NCBI GenBank assembly: GCA_920105625.2
Contig: OV050030.1
Coordinates: forward strand, 345,712,977-345,776,976
Source of the DNA: Clusia tigrina
Lineage: Eukaryota; Arthropoda; Insecta; Diptera; Clusiidae
Direction: 5' to 3'
DNA length: 64,000 nt
In this document: one piece after another, positions 33,625-44,252 of the stretch
How positions within the stretch are numbered: the first letter of the stretch is position 1
Layout: each line of letters begins with the position of its first letter
Notes under the pieces: model-generated
What the model saw: the letters and a program-made list of their open reading frames with translations, nothing else
What the model was told of the DNA's origin: nothing
The model's database searches: none
Position numbers and translations under genes: made by a program

Positions 33625-34182
33625 GAAGTATGCCGACAGGTCTCTGATTAGTAACAGAGTGGATTGTGCGGTTATACCTGGATTGGGGGTGTAATGTAGA
33701 CCTGACGGTGCACCCTGGGTTACGCTAAATGGTCTACACTCCCCCAGGTGCTGCTGTTTTCTTGCACGGGAGTTCAGTAGCACCAATTGGCACGACCCCC
33801 ATCCTTCGTCCCCGGACTTCTCTTTGGACCAATGTAACTGTTCTGATTGCCCCGGGCTGGTAGCTGTAATTTTCTGGACCTAGCTGTCTTTTGTCACGGT
33901 AGCACCAAGGTGAAACTTTAGTGTGAACGGCTCCAGTCTAAGGTTGCAGCTGCCCCCGACCCGTTAAAGCCTTGGCAAGCCTCAAAGTACGTTCGACGTC
34001 TGTTACCGTTAGGTCGGTAGTGTGGGTTCGGTTGAGTGGAACTCCCGATTAGCTCTGGTCTGGCTCTGAGCACTTGACCCCATAAGGGCTTGTGCCAACC
34101 CTCGCATGGCCTCCCTGCTTGCACAGATAACCATGGGCCCATATTTAGTGTCCACACGTTCGGACTGAGATAGCGGCTTTGA

Positions 34183-35632
34183 GTGGGGACCCTTATTGCA
34201 TGGACACAACAAAAAATAAAAACACAAACACAAACACTGGCTAGGCAAATGCCCACCAGCAACACCCCCGCCCTTGGTTCGAAGACAAGCAGCATAAGCA
34301 CTGCCTCTTCAACAATCACCACAGCTTCGGCTAATAAGCCACCCAAGAGCTCTTCGCTGTCCCCAGGCTCTTCAGCGGCTGCTAGGGTATTGACTCACAA
34401 ACCAGCAGCAGTCGCTCCGCCTAAGCCCTCTTCAGCAAACGCCTCGATATTGCCTCACAAGTCGATGGTAACTGCTCCCCGTACCGCTCCTCCTTCAGGT
34501 GCACCTATCAACGTGAGCCCGAGTACAAGGGCGTACACGACGCGTCGAGCGGCTTACCGTATTTTGACGAGGCTCAACGCTTCAGAACCTTCTCAACTGT
34601 CAGAATACGACAAGGGCAAGCTTGAGTGGGCAAAAGCACACGCTGATGTGCGTGTCCACTCCTCCACTGCACAAGCAGCCGGTAACCCTAAGAGGCAGAA
34701 ATCAGCCGATCACCCGGGCAATCCACCCAAAGCATCCCTAAGCGCGTAAGGCTGGCTACTCCCAGCCTAAGCTCTCCAAACCGCTTAGTGAGATTGTGAA
34801 AGAGAGCCTCACATGGGCTGTGGTCGACTCTGCCAATGCCGATGGGACCATTACTCCTGCCAATTGGAGACAGGTCGAAATGGCCCTGTTACCAATTTTC
34901 GTTGAGGTTATGTCCCTCAACCCTGGTCCTTCACCCAGCTGCCGTGACGCAGGGTGGTATCAAGGACATATTAAGATCGTATCTTCCTCGGACCAACGCT
35001 CGGCGGATCTATACAAGGTAGCGATCAATAGGGTAGGTGAGATATGGCCGGGTGCACAGCTCAACGCTGTACCTTTGGACCAGGTTCCCCAACGCCCTCG
35101 CTCCAAAACATGGCTTCCTGCCGAGCCCTCTGAGCCCGAGGCAATCTTAAAGATCCTCAAGCTCAGTAACACCGATCATCCCACCGACGGCTGGAGGGTC
35201 ACGAAAGTTGGTGACCCCAAAGGCACTTTGCGTGAGGTCACCATCATTTTGAACGAGCAATCCCTTGTTCCCATCAACTCCCGCGAGGGGGTGATTAATT
35301 ATGGCTTTGGAGCCATCACTCTCCGCATCTACAAGTGCGATGCCCAAGCCCCCCAAAAGCCTCCCCCAGCTGGTGCTGTCCCACAAGCCACTGCCAAACA
35401 GCCTAGCTGCTCGGGCCCGGCTCTCACCCCTTTGTCGGGTAGTGACAATGAGAGTATGTACTCCGTTACAACCAGAAGCAGCCGCTTCTCAACTTCCGAA
35501 CTGCTCGGAGAATTCTTCGACCACATGGACACGGATGCGGCTGGTGGATACATCTCTCCAATGTCCGAAGAGGAGGAATTGAATTCCACAATAATCACTC
35601 TTCCAGACAATGCTGAAGGTACTACAGATTAA
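34183..35632 (+). pseudogene. LOA ORF1 protein, one frameshift
   Basis: The likely start is the ATG at 34249 (MPTSNTPALG). The N-terminal part is Ser/Thr/Ala/Pro-rich and low-complexity to about 34530, then TRRAAYRILTRLNASEPSQL. A frameshift near 34735-34745 moves the reading to the frame ending at 35632. That frame holds the conserved core: ESLTWAVVDSANADG, EVMSLNPGPSPSCRDAGWYQ, VPLDQVPQRPRSKTWLP and EPEAILKILKLSN. The C-terminus is acidic (DHMDTDAAGGYISP, SEEEEL). It resembles the DUF4780-like ORF1 of LOA-group elements and would bind element RNA. No CCHC knuckle seen. Confidence 0.75.
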
Positions 35633-38600
35633 ACTTCAGCATTCGAAAACTGCCTCGGCAGCCCTGCTTCTCCGCCTCTCGGATATAGGGGAGGAGCTCA
35701 TTCTGACCCAAGAACCTTGGGTCATAAATGACCGGGTTTCTGGACTCAATGCATACGGATATCGTATGGTATATATCGAGGATCAAGGTAAACCAAGATC
35801 CTGCATTCTGGTAAAAAACAGCGTTAACGCTCTTTTTCTCCCTAGATTCAGTGACAAAGACAATGTTGCCATGGTCATTGAAATGGGTCCACGGACCTTC
35901 TGGATCTCCTCGAACTACATGGCTCATGACTATGGCGACTCCCCGCCACCAGACATACTGAAGCAAATGGTTGCTGTAGCTCACCAGAAACAGATTCCGT
36001 TAATTATCGGCGCCGATGCCCATCATGAAATATGGGGCAGCTCCGGCACAAATGATCGAGGTGAGTGTCTTTTCGACTTTATCATTTCAAATAACTTAGG
36101 CATTGCTAACCGGGGAAATGAGCCGACTTTCCTTACTTCCGTCAGGAAGGAAGTGCTTGACATCACCCTCATCAGCGATAACTACTCCAACATGATAAGC
36201 AATTGGTTCGTCTCACAGGAATGCTCCTTTTCGGACCACTGCTATATCACGTTTGACATTGACTTGAGGGAGACTACAGGCAATACAGAATCTCTTAAAC
36301 CAGTCAATAGAAAAAACACGAACTGGCCTCTTTTCCGGCTCAAACTGGGGTCATGCTTAGCAACGACTCCCCCTATTATCCACAACTGTCCCGACATTGA
36401 TCGGGCGGTCGACGATCTGACCACAGCTTTTAAAAAAGCCACTCATATTTCTTGCATCACTCCCGAACCACGGGGCAAACCTAAACCTCCGTGGTGGAAC
36501 TCGGAAATTGCAAGTCTTCGCAAAACTTGTAGAATGCTTTTCAACAAAGCTAAAGTTACAGCTGATTGGGCCCCTTTCAAAAATAAACAAACATAGTTGA
36601 AATACGCCATTAGGCGAGGGAAACGAGCGTCATGGAGGGAATTTTGCGAAAGCATTGAATCGACGTCCGAGGCTAGCCGTCTTCGTAAAATTCTCCACTC
36701 CTCTAACAAAGCCCTTGACTGTATCCAAAAACCAGATGGCAGCTGGACTCATTCAAGCGCCGAAACCCTTGATATCCTGCTAGACACCCACTTCCCAGGG
36801 AGTTTAGCCTCAGCGGATCAAGCACTCTACCAAGTGGAGCAGGTTTCCCATGACCAAGTGACAAAAAGTCACCTTGAGTGGTCCATTCAAACCTTTAAGC
36901 CATACAAGTCCCCCGGACCGGATGGCATCATTCCTGCCGATATCCAAAATGGGGAAGAGATTATCCTTCCATGGCTGCTACAAATATATAATGCAAGCCT
37001 CAGATTGCAATATATTCCCTTACGCTGGCGCACGGCTCGTGTCGTCTTCATACCAAAAGTTGGGAAGGCCTCGCACACCAAACCTAAGTATTACAGACCC
37101 ATAAGTCTAACATCCTACATAGAAAGAGCTCTTGACCTACATATCAGGACATCGATCAACCCTTCTCTTCTCTCTATATCCCATCGAGGGAGCATTCAAC
37201 AATGTATGCCCCAACGCTGTCATTTCCGCACTCTATAATATTAACCTGAATTCAGGTCTTCTTAAATTTATAGAGCTTCTACTAAAATCTAGGATCATCA
37301 CTTCCACGATCGGCAGTGCCCAATCCAGGAGGGTGGTTAATAGGGGCACGCCACAAGGGGTTGTTTTATCACCCCTCCTCTGGAACACACTACTGGTGAG
37401 ATTGGAATCTACTGGATGCAAAGTGATAGCCTATGCGGACGACATAGCAATCGCGGCATCCGGCAAATTCCCCCAAACACTTTCCGAAAAACTGAACTAT
37501 TCACTCTCTATTGTGTCGAACTGGTGTCGCGAATTCGAACTTGGGGTTAACCTATCCAAAACCGAGACTATGCTTTTCACTAGGAAGTACAAAATTCCAA
37601 AGTTTACAATGCCTAGTCTAAACGGCACTCCGCTCTCTTTGAGCACACACGTTAAGTACTTAGGCCTGATTCTCGACCCAAAGCTTAATTGGAAAGCCAA
37701 TCTAGCTGAGACGGCACGTAAGGCAACATGCGCTATATACTGCTGTAAAAGAGCAGTTGGTGCACGATGGGGACTTCGTCCTCGAGTCGTGCTCTGGCTC
37801 TACACGGCCATCGTTGTACCAAACCTGTTATACGGGTCGGTCTTCTGGTGCCAAGCTCTCGAAAAAGCCTGTAATATCAAACCCCTTGATAAAATCAGAA
37901 GATCCATTGCTCTACTGATCACTGGCGCTCTTCGTAGCACACCTACGAAAGCCCTTTTTGCCATGCTGCACTGGCTCCCCTCGGGGATCCTGGTTAAGCA
38001 ACAAGCCAAGCTGACAGCGATTAGACTTAATGCTCTTTCGCACTGGCGCATAACCCTGACAGACCATGCTTCAATTCTGAATCAGGACCCACCTGTCCCC
38101 AACTTTATCGATTATATGTGGGTCTATCCCGATTTGAACAGGGATTTCGACCTCACTATTCCAAGTCGAAGCGACTGGACCTCAGAAAACCGAATCGTCG
38201 GTGAAACAGTCGAAATCTACACCGACGGTTCCAAGCTTGGAGGTAGAGTCGGCAGCGGTATTTATTCCGACAAGCTGGACTTAAACATCTCCCTACGTCT
38301 CCCAGACCATTGCAGCGTTTTTCAAGCTGAGGTCATGGCCATTTACCACGCAGCCAAATGGATGCTGAGTAGTGACATCGGCGCAGTTGACGTATCTATC
38401 TTCTCAGACAGCCAGGCCGCCATTAAATCTCTTTTTGGCTCCACGGCCACATCAAGACTAGTTCATGAATGTCAAACATCTTTAAATGAGCTCGCAAGTT
38501 ACTCTCGGGTGCACCTAGTCTGGGTTCCCGGACACAGCGAAATCCCGGGTAACTGCGAGGCGGACGAGCTTGCCAAGGCAGGCACGCTAATGCACGACAT

Positions 38601-39046
38601 TCACCCCTCTGTAAACATCGGCATTCCACTGGCAACAGCCAAGCTCGAAATCAAACGGAAATATCTGGCTGACGCCTACAAATCCTGGGCTAACGAGGAA
38701 TCCTGCCACACGGCTAGACTAACTTGGGCAAGCATGGACAAAATCAACTTCTTCGACTTGATCGCGTATCACTGTCGACAACTGTGTCGGTTTTGACCGG
38801 CACTGCATAATGGGACAGCACGCAGAAAGACTGGGCCTACCCTCAAATGACTTTTGCCGAGGCTGTGGCTTCGAGGAGGAGGACGAGACGGTTTTCCACC
38901 TCTTATGCCACTGCCCATCCTTGAGCAGAAGAAGAATTCGCACCTTTGGTGCCCCATTTCTTACAAGCCTGACAGAGCTGTCATCCATTAATATTAGAGA
39001 CATAGCCAGGTTCATCAAAGTATCAGGATCGTTTCCTGAAACATGA
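35610..39046 (+). pseudogene. LOA ORF2: endonuclease, RT, RNase H, C-terminal zinc finger
   Basis: The ATG at 35610 overlaps the ORF1 end by 23 bp. Endonuclease 35610-36400: LILTQEPWV, IIGADAHHEIWGS and FSDHCYITFDI, all catalytic blocks present. TAG at 36594-36596 is the first stop. RT 36597-37620: SPGPDGIIPADI and KYYRPISLTSY. A roughly 90-bp deletion with frame change near 37160-37190 removes motif A's first half (reading resumes at IEGAFNNV). Then RGTPQGVVLSPLLW and VIAYADDIAIA (motif C). RNase H 38210-38600: EIYTDGSKLG, FQAEVMAIYHA, IFSDSQAAIK and VPGHSEIPGNCEADE. A shift at about 38770-38800 leads to the CCHC-type end (FCRGCGFEEEDETVFHLLCHC in part, 38850-38920), stop at 39046. Three lesions in total. 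Confidence 0.92.
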
Positions 39047-39230
39047 CGGGGGAGTCGTGCCTTTCCAGGCGCTGTCCTTGCGCTGACTATCACCATCCCA
39101 AGTATGGGAACCTTTTTAGTCAGTGCTTGAACGGCGCCATACCGTGGTATCACAATGGGCCATTATGTGTGCTCAAGTGTGCTTTTGGCAAACTGGCCGA
39201 CCACTCCTACCTACCTACCTACCTACCTGG
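39047..39230 (+). other. LOA 3' UTR and (CTAC)n tail
   Basis: A GC-richer 3' UTR nearly identical to 58598-58768, ending in five CTAC units then CTGG. The tail units probably template target-primed reverse transcription. Confidence 0.85.
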
Positions 39231-40328
39231 TTACCGCTAACAAAACTAGCTCCAATATATCCGAGGAATAGTCCGCTGCTTTTAGACATCTTGAAATCTC
39301 CGTCAATGTGCTGTGGAAGCGTTCCACCTGTCCATTAGATGTGCTGTGAAGGGGCGGAACTGCATGAACGCTAGCATCGAACTGATTTTGTAGTAGTGAC
39401 CTTATAGTTTTAGAAGTCAGCGATATTTCGTTGTTGCATACCACAGTACGTGTATCCTTAAAGACACTGAGGGTTGCCAGTAGGGGTCCTTTGAGGTCCA
39501 CTATACTTCTGGATCTTATGGGTGTTACAATGGCAAACTCGGAGAACTTGTCCAGGCATGTGAGGAAGTGGTGACCTGCCGTGGAATAGATATCCAGATG
39601 CAAAATTTCGACCGGATGCGTGGAAATAGGGGTTATTCCTATTTGGGTTGCGTGTGGGTGTCGATTGTATTTGTCTTCCTGACATATGCGGCAAGCAGAT
39701 GCCAGCTGCTTGAATTGTTTACAAACACCGGGGAAATATGTCATCCGCAACACCCGACGTGTAGTTTCATTCGGCGAACGATGGGCTCTGTTGTGCTCTA
39801 TGGCTAGGATTTCTTGTTGCTCGCTTGGGTTGGTGATATTCTTTACTCTTCTCTCACTGAATCGGAACCTCATGGATGGGAAGAGATTCGGCAAGGTGTC
39901 CTCCAAATATTGCAATGTAACTCGATCGCAATATATTCCATTCACAACATTGACGTTAACGGACTCGTTCAGCAGCTGGGGCAAGTCCGAAGGTGAGGCA
40001 TAAGTTAGGACATGCCTGAGCTGCTTCTGGAATACTATGAAGGAAGTTTTCTTCGACTTCACTCTAGCTTGGAGGATAAGCTGATTTCTGGAGCAATTGA
40101 CTGGGTTATCGACAGTCGGGATAGGTGATCCCAGCAACTTTTCAGCACTGCTATTGCTTTCACATTACTTAGGTTTCTTCATTATTGCATTTATGTGCTG
40201 TCGTGAAAGCGCGTCCGCGACAATGTTGAGTGTTCCTGGCTTGTAATGGAACTTCAGGGCGAACTCCTCAATGAAGGTTCACCATCGTTTCATCTTTGAG
40301 TTAACATTTCTGTCCGAGAGATCGAAGG
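39231..40328 (-). pseudogene. Gypsy integrase (and RNase H end), minus strand
   Basis: 40320-40200: end of RNase H (KPGTLNIVADALSRQHI). 40137-39231: integrase with the HHCC finger (AIEHNRAHRSPNET, then ACRICQEDKYNRHP), first Asp in EILHLDIYST, and VERFHSTLTEISRCLK with the catalytic Glu. The second Asp reads Asn (VVCNNEISL). The frame continues beyond the LINE at 33674-33625 with YNRTIHSVTNQRPVGIL and ends abruptly at the 3' LTR, so the C-terminal domain, env and polypurine tract are deleted. Confidence 0.88.
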
Positions 40329-40920
40329 TGTTAATGTGCTTATAATGTGATTCTATATTTTTTGCATTTTGCTTAAAACTGCAATTTTGATTTTTGTTCA
40401 ATTTATTCTTTGTGTCAATAATAACAGCAGTTCGTTGCACTTTGCATAACAACAGTTTAAATTCTCTTGCACATTAAGCAGACGAAAATTCGACACGTTT
40501 GTTGGTTTTTGTAGTCTCATGACAATATGCTATTCTAGCAAATATGTTGTGCAACTTGCATCGAACTACAGTATTGCTGATCATTTGTATTATATGTATT
40601 ATATTCTATTGCTATGGATTTTGACATGTTAATTTTGTATAAAAACGCATGCAATAATTTTATAAAATCCGTTCAAAATCAGAACTCAAAAAGAACAATT
40701 ATTTAATTATCACTTCTTCGTGGTTTTCTAGTTCAAGTACTAGAAGGTCAGTTTTAAGTTAACTTCAATTTTGTTTCGTCGAGAATCTTCAGTTCAAGTA
40801 CTGAAAATTCATAACCATAAATTCAGATTAAAATCTTGAATTAAAATTTAATCATCGTGAATTCCCAGTTCAAGTACTGGAAATTCAAAACATAAATTCA
40901 AAGCAAATTTTGAATTAACA
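40329..40920 (+). repeat. Solo LTR inserted in gypsy RNase H
   Basis: Bounded by TGTTAAT and ATTAACA (7-bp inverted ends, TG...CA). The RNase H reading stops at one side (DYQALT) and resumes at the other (FDLSDRNVN). It contains three AGTTCAAGTACT motifs (40731, 40791 and 40868 zones) and a TATA-like GTATAAAAACGC at about 40639. No clean target duplication. The internal element is unknown. Confidence 0.65.
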
Positions 40921-41230
40921 AACGGTAAGGGCTTGATAGTCTGTAAAAACCTTTAGGTCCTTGCCTCCTTATAGGTAACTTCTCAGCTTCTGCAATGACC
41001 AGCAATTGCAAGCAGCTCTTGCTCATAAGTCGCATAGTTCTCCTCTTTATTGGAGAGTGTGCGCGAGATCATGGTGATGAGCCGACTTCTTAGTACAGCC
41101 TCTAAGGCATAGGATGAAGCATCCGCAGTAAGATCGAATGGTTTTCCGAAATCTGGATAGAGGAGCAAAGCATGTGCTGGCCTCACACGCCGAAAGGCGT
41201 CTAATGCATCCGCGTCGATTACAATCGAAG
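40921..41230 (-). pseudogene. Gypsy RT-RNase H tether fragment
   Basis: Reads LLLYPDFGKPFDLTADASSY (RNase H first Asp zone) then MISRTLSNKEENYATYEQEL (Glu) in 41186-40983. The reading continues after a stop to DLKVFTDYQAL (Asp). The RT palm that should precede it is absent: protease coding ends only about 10 bp upstream. Confidence 0.85.
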
Positions 41231-41235
41231 TGTTT

Positions 41236-41709
41236 TTAGATTTTGATGCTACTATATGACCATTCTTCCCCCTCAGATACCTGGTTAGTGGCTTCTGAGG
41301 AAATTTCAGTTTGATCGTTGCCGCTGGTATGCTCTACTTCTTCATTCTCGTCTATGCTGGAATCTCTGTAATTCATCCCTTCACACACCTGAAAGAGCAG
41401 CGTTTCCATTCCCCGCGCATGTCTGAGGGTTCCCACGTCTAAGTTGACACAAGCCGAGACGTCCGTTACCAGATCAAACCCGATTATAGCGTCAAAGGTG
41501 TTTAGAGTGAGAAGTATGTAAAAGGTAGATGTCCTTCGCAGCATATTGATTCCACATTTCCTAGTGATATGCACACTCCCCACCACAGTTTTGACCTTAT
41601 CTGGTTTGATTAGCTGCTTTATTCCCCGTAGATCAGGGATATTCCTAATATAATTCTTGGCAGAGCCGGTGTCCACCAAGAACTTTAAACGCTGTGATGC
41701 TAGAGTCAT
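41236..41709 (-). pseudogene. Gypsy aspartic protease
   Basis: LKFLVDTGSAKNYI near the start contains the DTG catalytic box. GIKQLIKPDKVKTVVGS (flap zone) and FDAIIGFDLVTDVSA follow (the IIG-D end block). 157 codons in one frame, acidic at the C-terminus. Overlaps the end of the gag frame by 65 bp in another frame, as expected for a gag-pol frameshift arrangement. Confidence 0.85.
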
Positions 41710-43039
41710 TTGAAGGTATGGAAGAAGTGGCCTCTCCCCAAAAAAAAGTCACCTCAGAGAAAGTTGTTTCTCCCTCAACATCGGCACCGGCGTCACCCCG
41801 TCTGTAGTTTCGGTTGCGACGACGACCTTCACTCCGGCGGCTTCCATTGTCCCAGCAACCAGGAGAAGAATCAATTAACTTAGTTTCCAGGTAATTGACT
41901 CTTGGGTGTTTCCAATCGTGTGAAGGTGGTTGCGACGAAGGTGGCCTTTTTGTAGCTAGTTCCCTCACTTGAAATTGCTGGCCATCCGAATATCCTTTCT
42001 GCATATGTGGAGCGCTGGTAGAAGCTCCAAACCGGTTTGCATTAAAGGGATTTCGTGGAGGAGCGTCTATGGCGGGTATCGTAGACGGATTGTCCCATCG
42101 GGGTGGAGTTCTCGGCTGTGCGATGACTCCAGTTCCTTGGCGACCAATGGCAAGTCGAGCTGAGTCGGGCTGATACATCCTTATACGCTGCTGGTTGATG
42201 CTATAATTGAAGGGGAGTGCATTCCCTGGGCCCCCGGCGCTTCCATGTCTGGTCTACATGGGCTCTGCTTAGTTTACTTCTAGTTCCAGGATCAGAGCGA
42301 GGGCTACCGACATATCCGGGGGACTAGCAAAAAGAACCGATTAATTCTTTGGCTCCTTGTGCTCCGAACTGAACATCCTCCTAGCCAGGTTGCTGTGCTC
42401 TTCATTCAGGATTTGGTTCAGTGATGCGTCACAAGAATTGCTCGAGTCATACTGGTTGGTTAGAGAGGTGAACCATTTTTGAATCTCGTCATAATAGTGA
42501 GAGACGGACCATCCCCTTTGCCTGAGCCTCCGCATTTCTTGTTGAAGCGCATATGGGAATCTTCTGTGTGCGTATTTTAAGACCAATCGAGCCATAATTG
42601 CGTCAATGTTAGTAGGCATATTGAAGGATGTTAGGGGGGGATCGACCTCTCCAATTGCTTTGCTCCTGGTCAAGCGGACGGCCTGATAGTGGCGAGGAAT
42701 TCCATATGAACCTGTGAAAAGGGAATAAGCGCTTGTGACAGCATTTCGCCAGGAAGCGTACTGCGATCTACTTCCACCAAACTCGCGAAGGGCTTGAATG
42801 AGCACGAATGAATCAACCCCTTGACCCTCCCGATCGAACGTAACAACGCTATAAACTCCGGGAGGTACTGCCGGTTGTCCAAGGATCTGCAGTTCTTTCC
42901 GGAGTTCGCATATCTCGTTACAACTCTCAGTAAATCGTCGGTTGCTTTCTTCAGTCAAAGAGAAGAAGGCGGTGTTGATCATAGCCTCAAATATAGACAA
43001 ATCTCCGTGGGGTTGGTGCGCTGCTTCGTTGTGCGCCAT
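41645..43039 (-). pseudogene. Gypsy/errantivirus-type gag
   Basis: The start MAHNEAAHQPHGDL (43039) lies after the leader. 43039-42341 is a 232-codon frame with a coiled-coil zone (FTESCNEICELRKELQIL) and the gag core (REGQGVDSFVLIQALREFGG; MARLVLKYAHRRFPYALQQE). A stop and shift near 42341-42178 precede the C-terminal Pro/Arg-rich part (42178-41645), which ends with RSEGRRRNRNYRRG. No CCHC knuckle, as in errantiviruses. Confidence 0.85.
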
Positions 43040-43379
43040 ACTACAGTCTAGAAGCGCACTCTACTTTGCGATGAACGGTACTAGATACCTGACTGAACGT
43101 GGCCTGTGCTGGTCTTCCCTTGTTACAGCGGAAGTCCTTGGTGTGGTGAGCCGTGCACCGTCTTTTTCGGATGCTCTCTACGTCTCCAAGAATGTGCTAG
43201 AACGTATGGTTGGGCTGTGCACCGCCTTTTTCGGTTGCACCGTGTTTAATTACAAACCTTGCGAATGCTCAATAAGCAGCGAACCACCTTTTTCGGTACC
43301 GCTAAAAATTGAATTATATTTATTATTAATTATAAAAATTTATTTTATGTTTTTTCTTTTATTTTTATTTATTTGTGAT

Positions 43380-43655
43380 AAAAACTGGAGGGTCTCGTAG
43401 TAGTCGCAGATTTTAACACAATATACAACATGTGTAGGTTACAAAAACTGGAGGGTCCCGTAGGAGTCGCAGATTTTAACACAATATACACCATGTGTAG
43501 GTTACAAAAACTTGAGGGTCCCGTAGGAATCGCAGATTTGCTTTTCTTATTCACCCCTCTCAAGGGTACGGTAAGCGCCTGGGCAGCGAATTTTTCGCAT
43601 GCCCCACGCTTACGACACAAAAACTGGAGAGTCCCGTAGGAATCGCAGATTTTGT
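43380..43655 (-). repeat. 63-bp tandem repeats in the gypsy leader
   Basis: Units start AAAAACTGGAGGGTC at 43380, 43443 and 43506 (spacing 63 bp), with a fourth, separated unit at 43619. A second repeat pair, CTCAAGGGTA...TTTTTCGCATGC, occurs near 43559-43601 and 43671-43713. They lie between PBS and gag, where packaging or insulator-type repeats occur in some errantiviruses. Function here is unknown. Confidence 0.85.
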
Positions 43656-43712
43656 AATATATTGAACCGTCTCAAGGGTAGATTATGAGCCTGTGCAGCG
43701 ACTTTTTCGCAT

Positions 43713-43730
43713 GCTCCAAGTTGGGCGCCA
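43713..43730 (-). promoter_or_regulatory. tRNA primer binding site (Lys-type)
   Basis: On the minus strand, TGGCGCCCAACTTGGAGC follows the 5' LTR directly. The first 11 bases match the tRNA-Lys-type PBS used by gypsy-group elements. It fixes orientation and the inner edge of the 5' LTR. Confidence 0.8.
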
Positions 43731-44248
43731 GTTAAATATCTCCTGCATACATCTAAAATTATAAAAATATTTAATTATAGAATTATTGTTTTATTATTAT
43801 AATCGTCTTTCTCCTTCGAGCTAGTGCCAATTAAAAGATGCGAGCTCTCGTACTCGGATTCTTTTTATACGTTTTCGCCGCCGACAATCGCATGGTGACT
43901 GCGCTTCGAGGCGGCATTGCGCGACAGCGTTTTACGGCTGGGCTTGGCGGCACCGATCTACAACACATGTCTCGCCAATTCCTCCGGCACCGAGAACCAT
44001 CACCGTCTACCGTATCTACGCGTTGCGGCTGTGCCGCGTATTTTGTACAATGCTTTGTACTGCTGCGCTAGCGCATGGCGCCAATGCTCTCCTTCTTGTG
44101 TTTTCCCACACACCGAGAACCAGCACAGTCTACCGTGCCCCTGCGCAGCGGATGGCAGCAGACGCTGTTGCAGCGTATTTCGTACAATGCTTTGTACCGC
44201 TGCGCAAGCGCACGGCGCCAACGACATGCAACTTGTATGTTGCTAACT
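43730..44248 (-). repeat. Gypsy 5' LTR (519 bp)
   Basis: Near-identical to 32970-33624 apart from lacking one ~136-bp internal unit. Unit starts at 43989 and 44112. Outer flank TATA (44249-44252). Confidence 0.95.
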
Positions 44249-44252
44249 TATA

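Larger units (their letters stand above)
33682..39230 (+). mobile_element. LOA-type LINE, near full length, inserted in the gypsy integrase
   Basis: TACCTGG occurs at both borders (33675-33681 and 39224-39230), though the right copy merges with the (CTAC)n tail. GC-richer than its surroundings. Contains a ~500-bp 5' UTR (33682-34182), overlapping ORF1 and ORF2, a 3' UTR and a tail of CTAC repeats rather than poly(A). Only a handful of inactivating changes. A truncated second copy lies at 58487-58768. Confidence 0.92.
32970..44248 (-). mobile_element. Gypsy/errantivirus-like LTR retrotransposon, complete outline, nested insertions
   Basis: Both LTRs share AGTTA...TAACT ends. TATA lies directly outside each (32966-32969 and 44249-44252), so this is one insertion with a 4-bp duplication. 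Minus-strand order: 5' LTR, PBS, leader, gag, protease, RNase H, integrase, 3' LTR. Missing: RT (protease runs into the RT/RNase H tether), the integrase C-terminus and env. Interrupted by a LOA LINE (33682-39230) and a solo LTR (40329-40920). Confidence 0.93.

Noticed and set aside
33026..33651. Several overlapping 100-200-codon frames on both strands in the gypsy LTR (and 43838-44370)
   Set aside because: GC-rich LTR repeats keep all frames open. The same frames recur in the second LTR, and they have no start context or domain.
35329..38635. Minus-strand frames of 60-120 codons within the LOA element
   Set aside because: Antisense of ORF1/ORF2; no domain, and positions follow plus-strand codon bias.
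43369..43639. Repeat array in the gypsy leader as a CRISPR-like array
   Set aside because: Eukaryotic context, adjacent units without unique spacers, located between PBS and gag of an LTR element.
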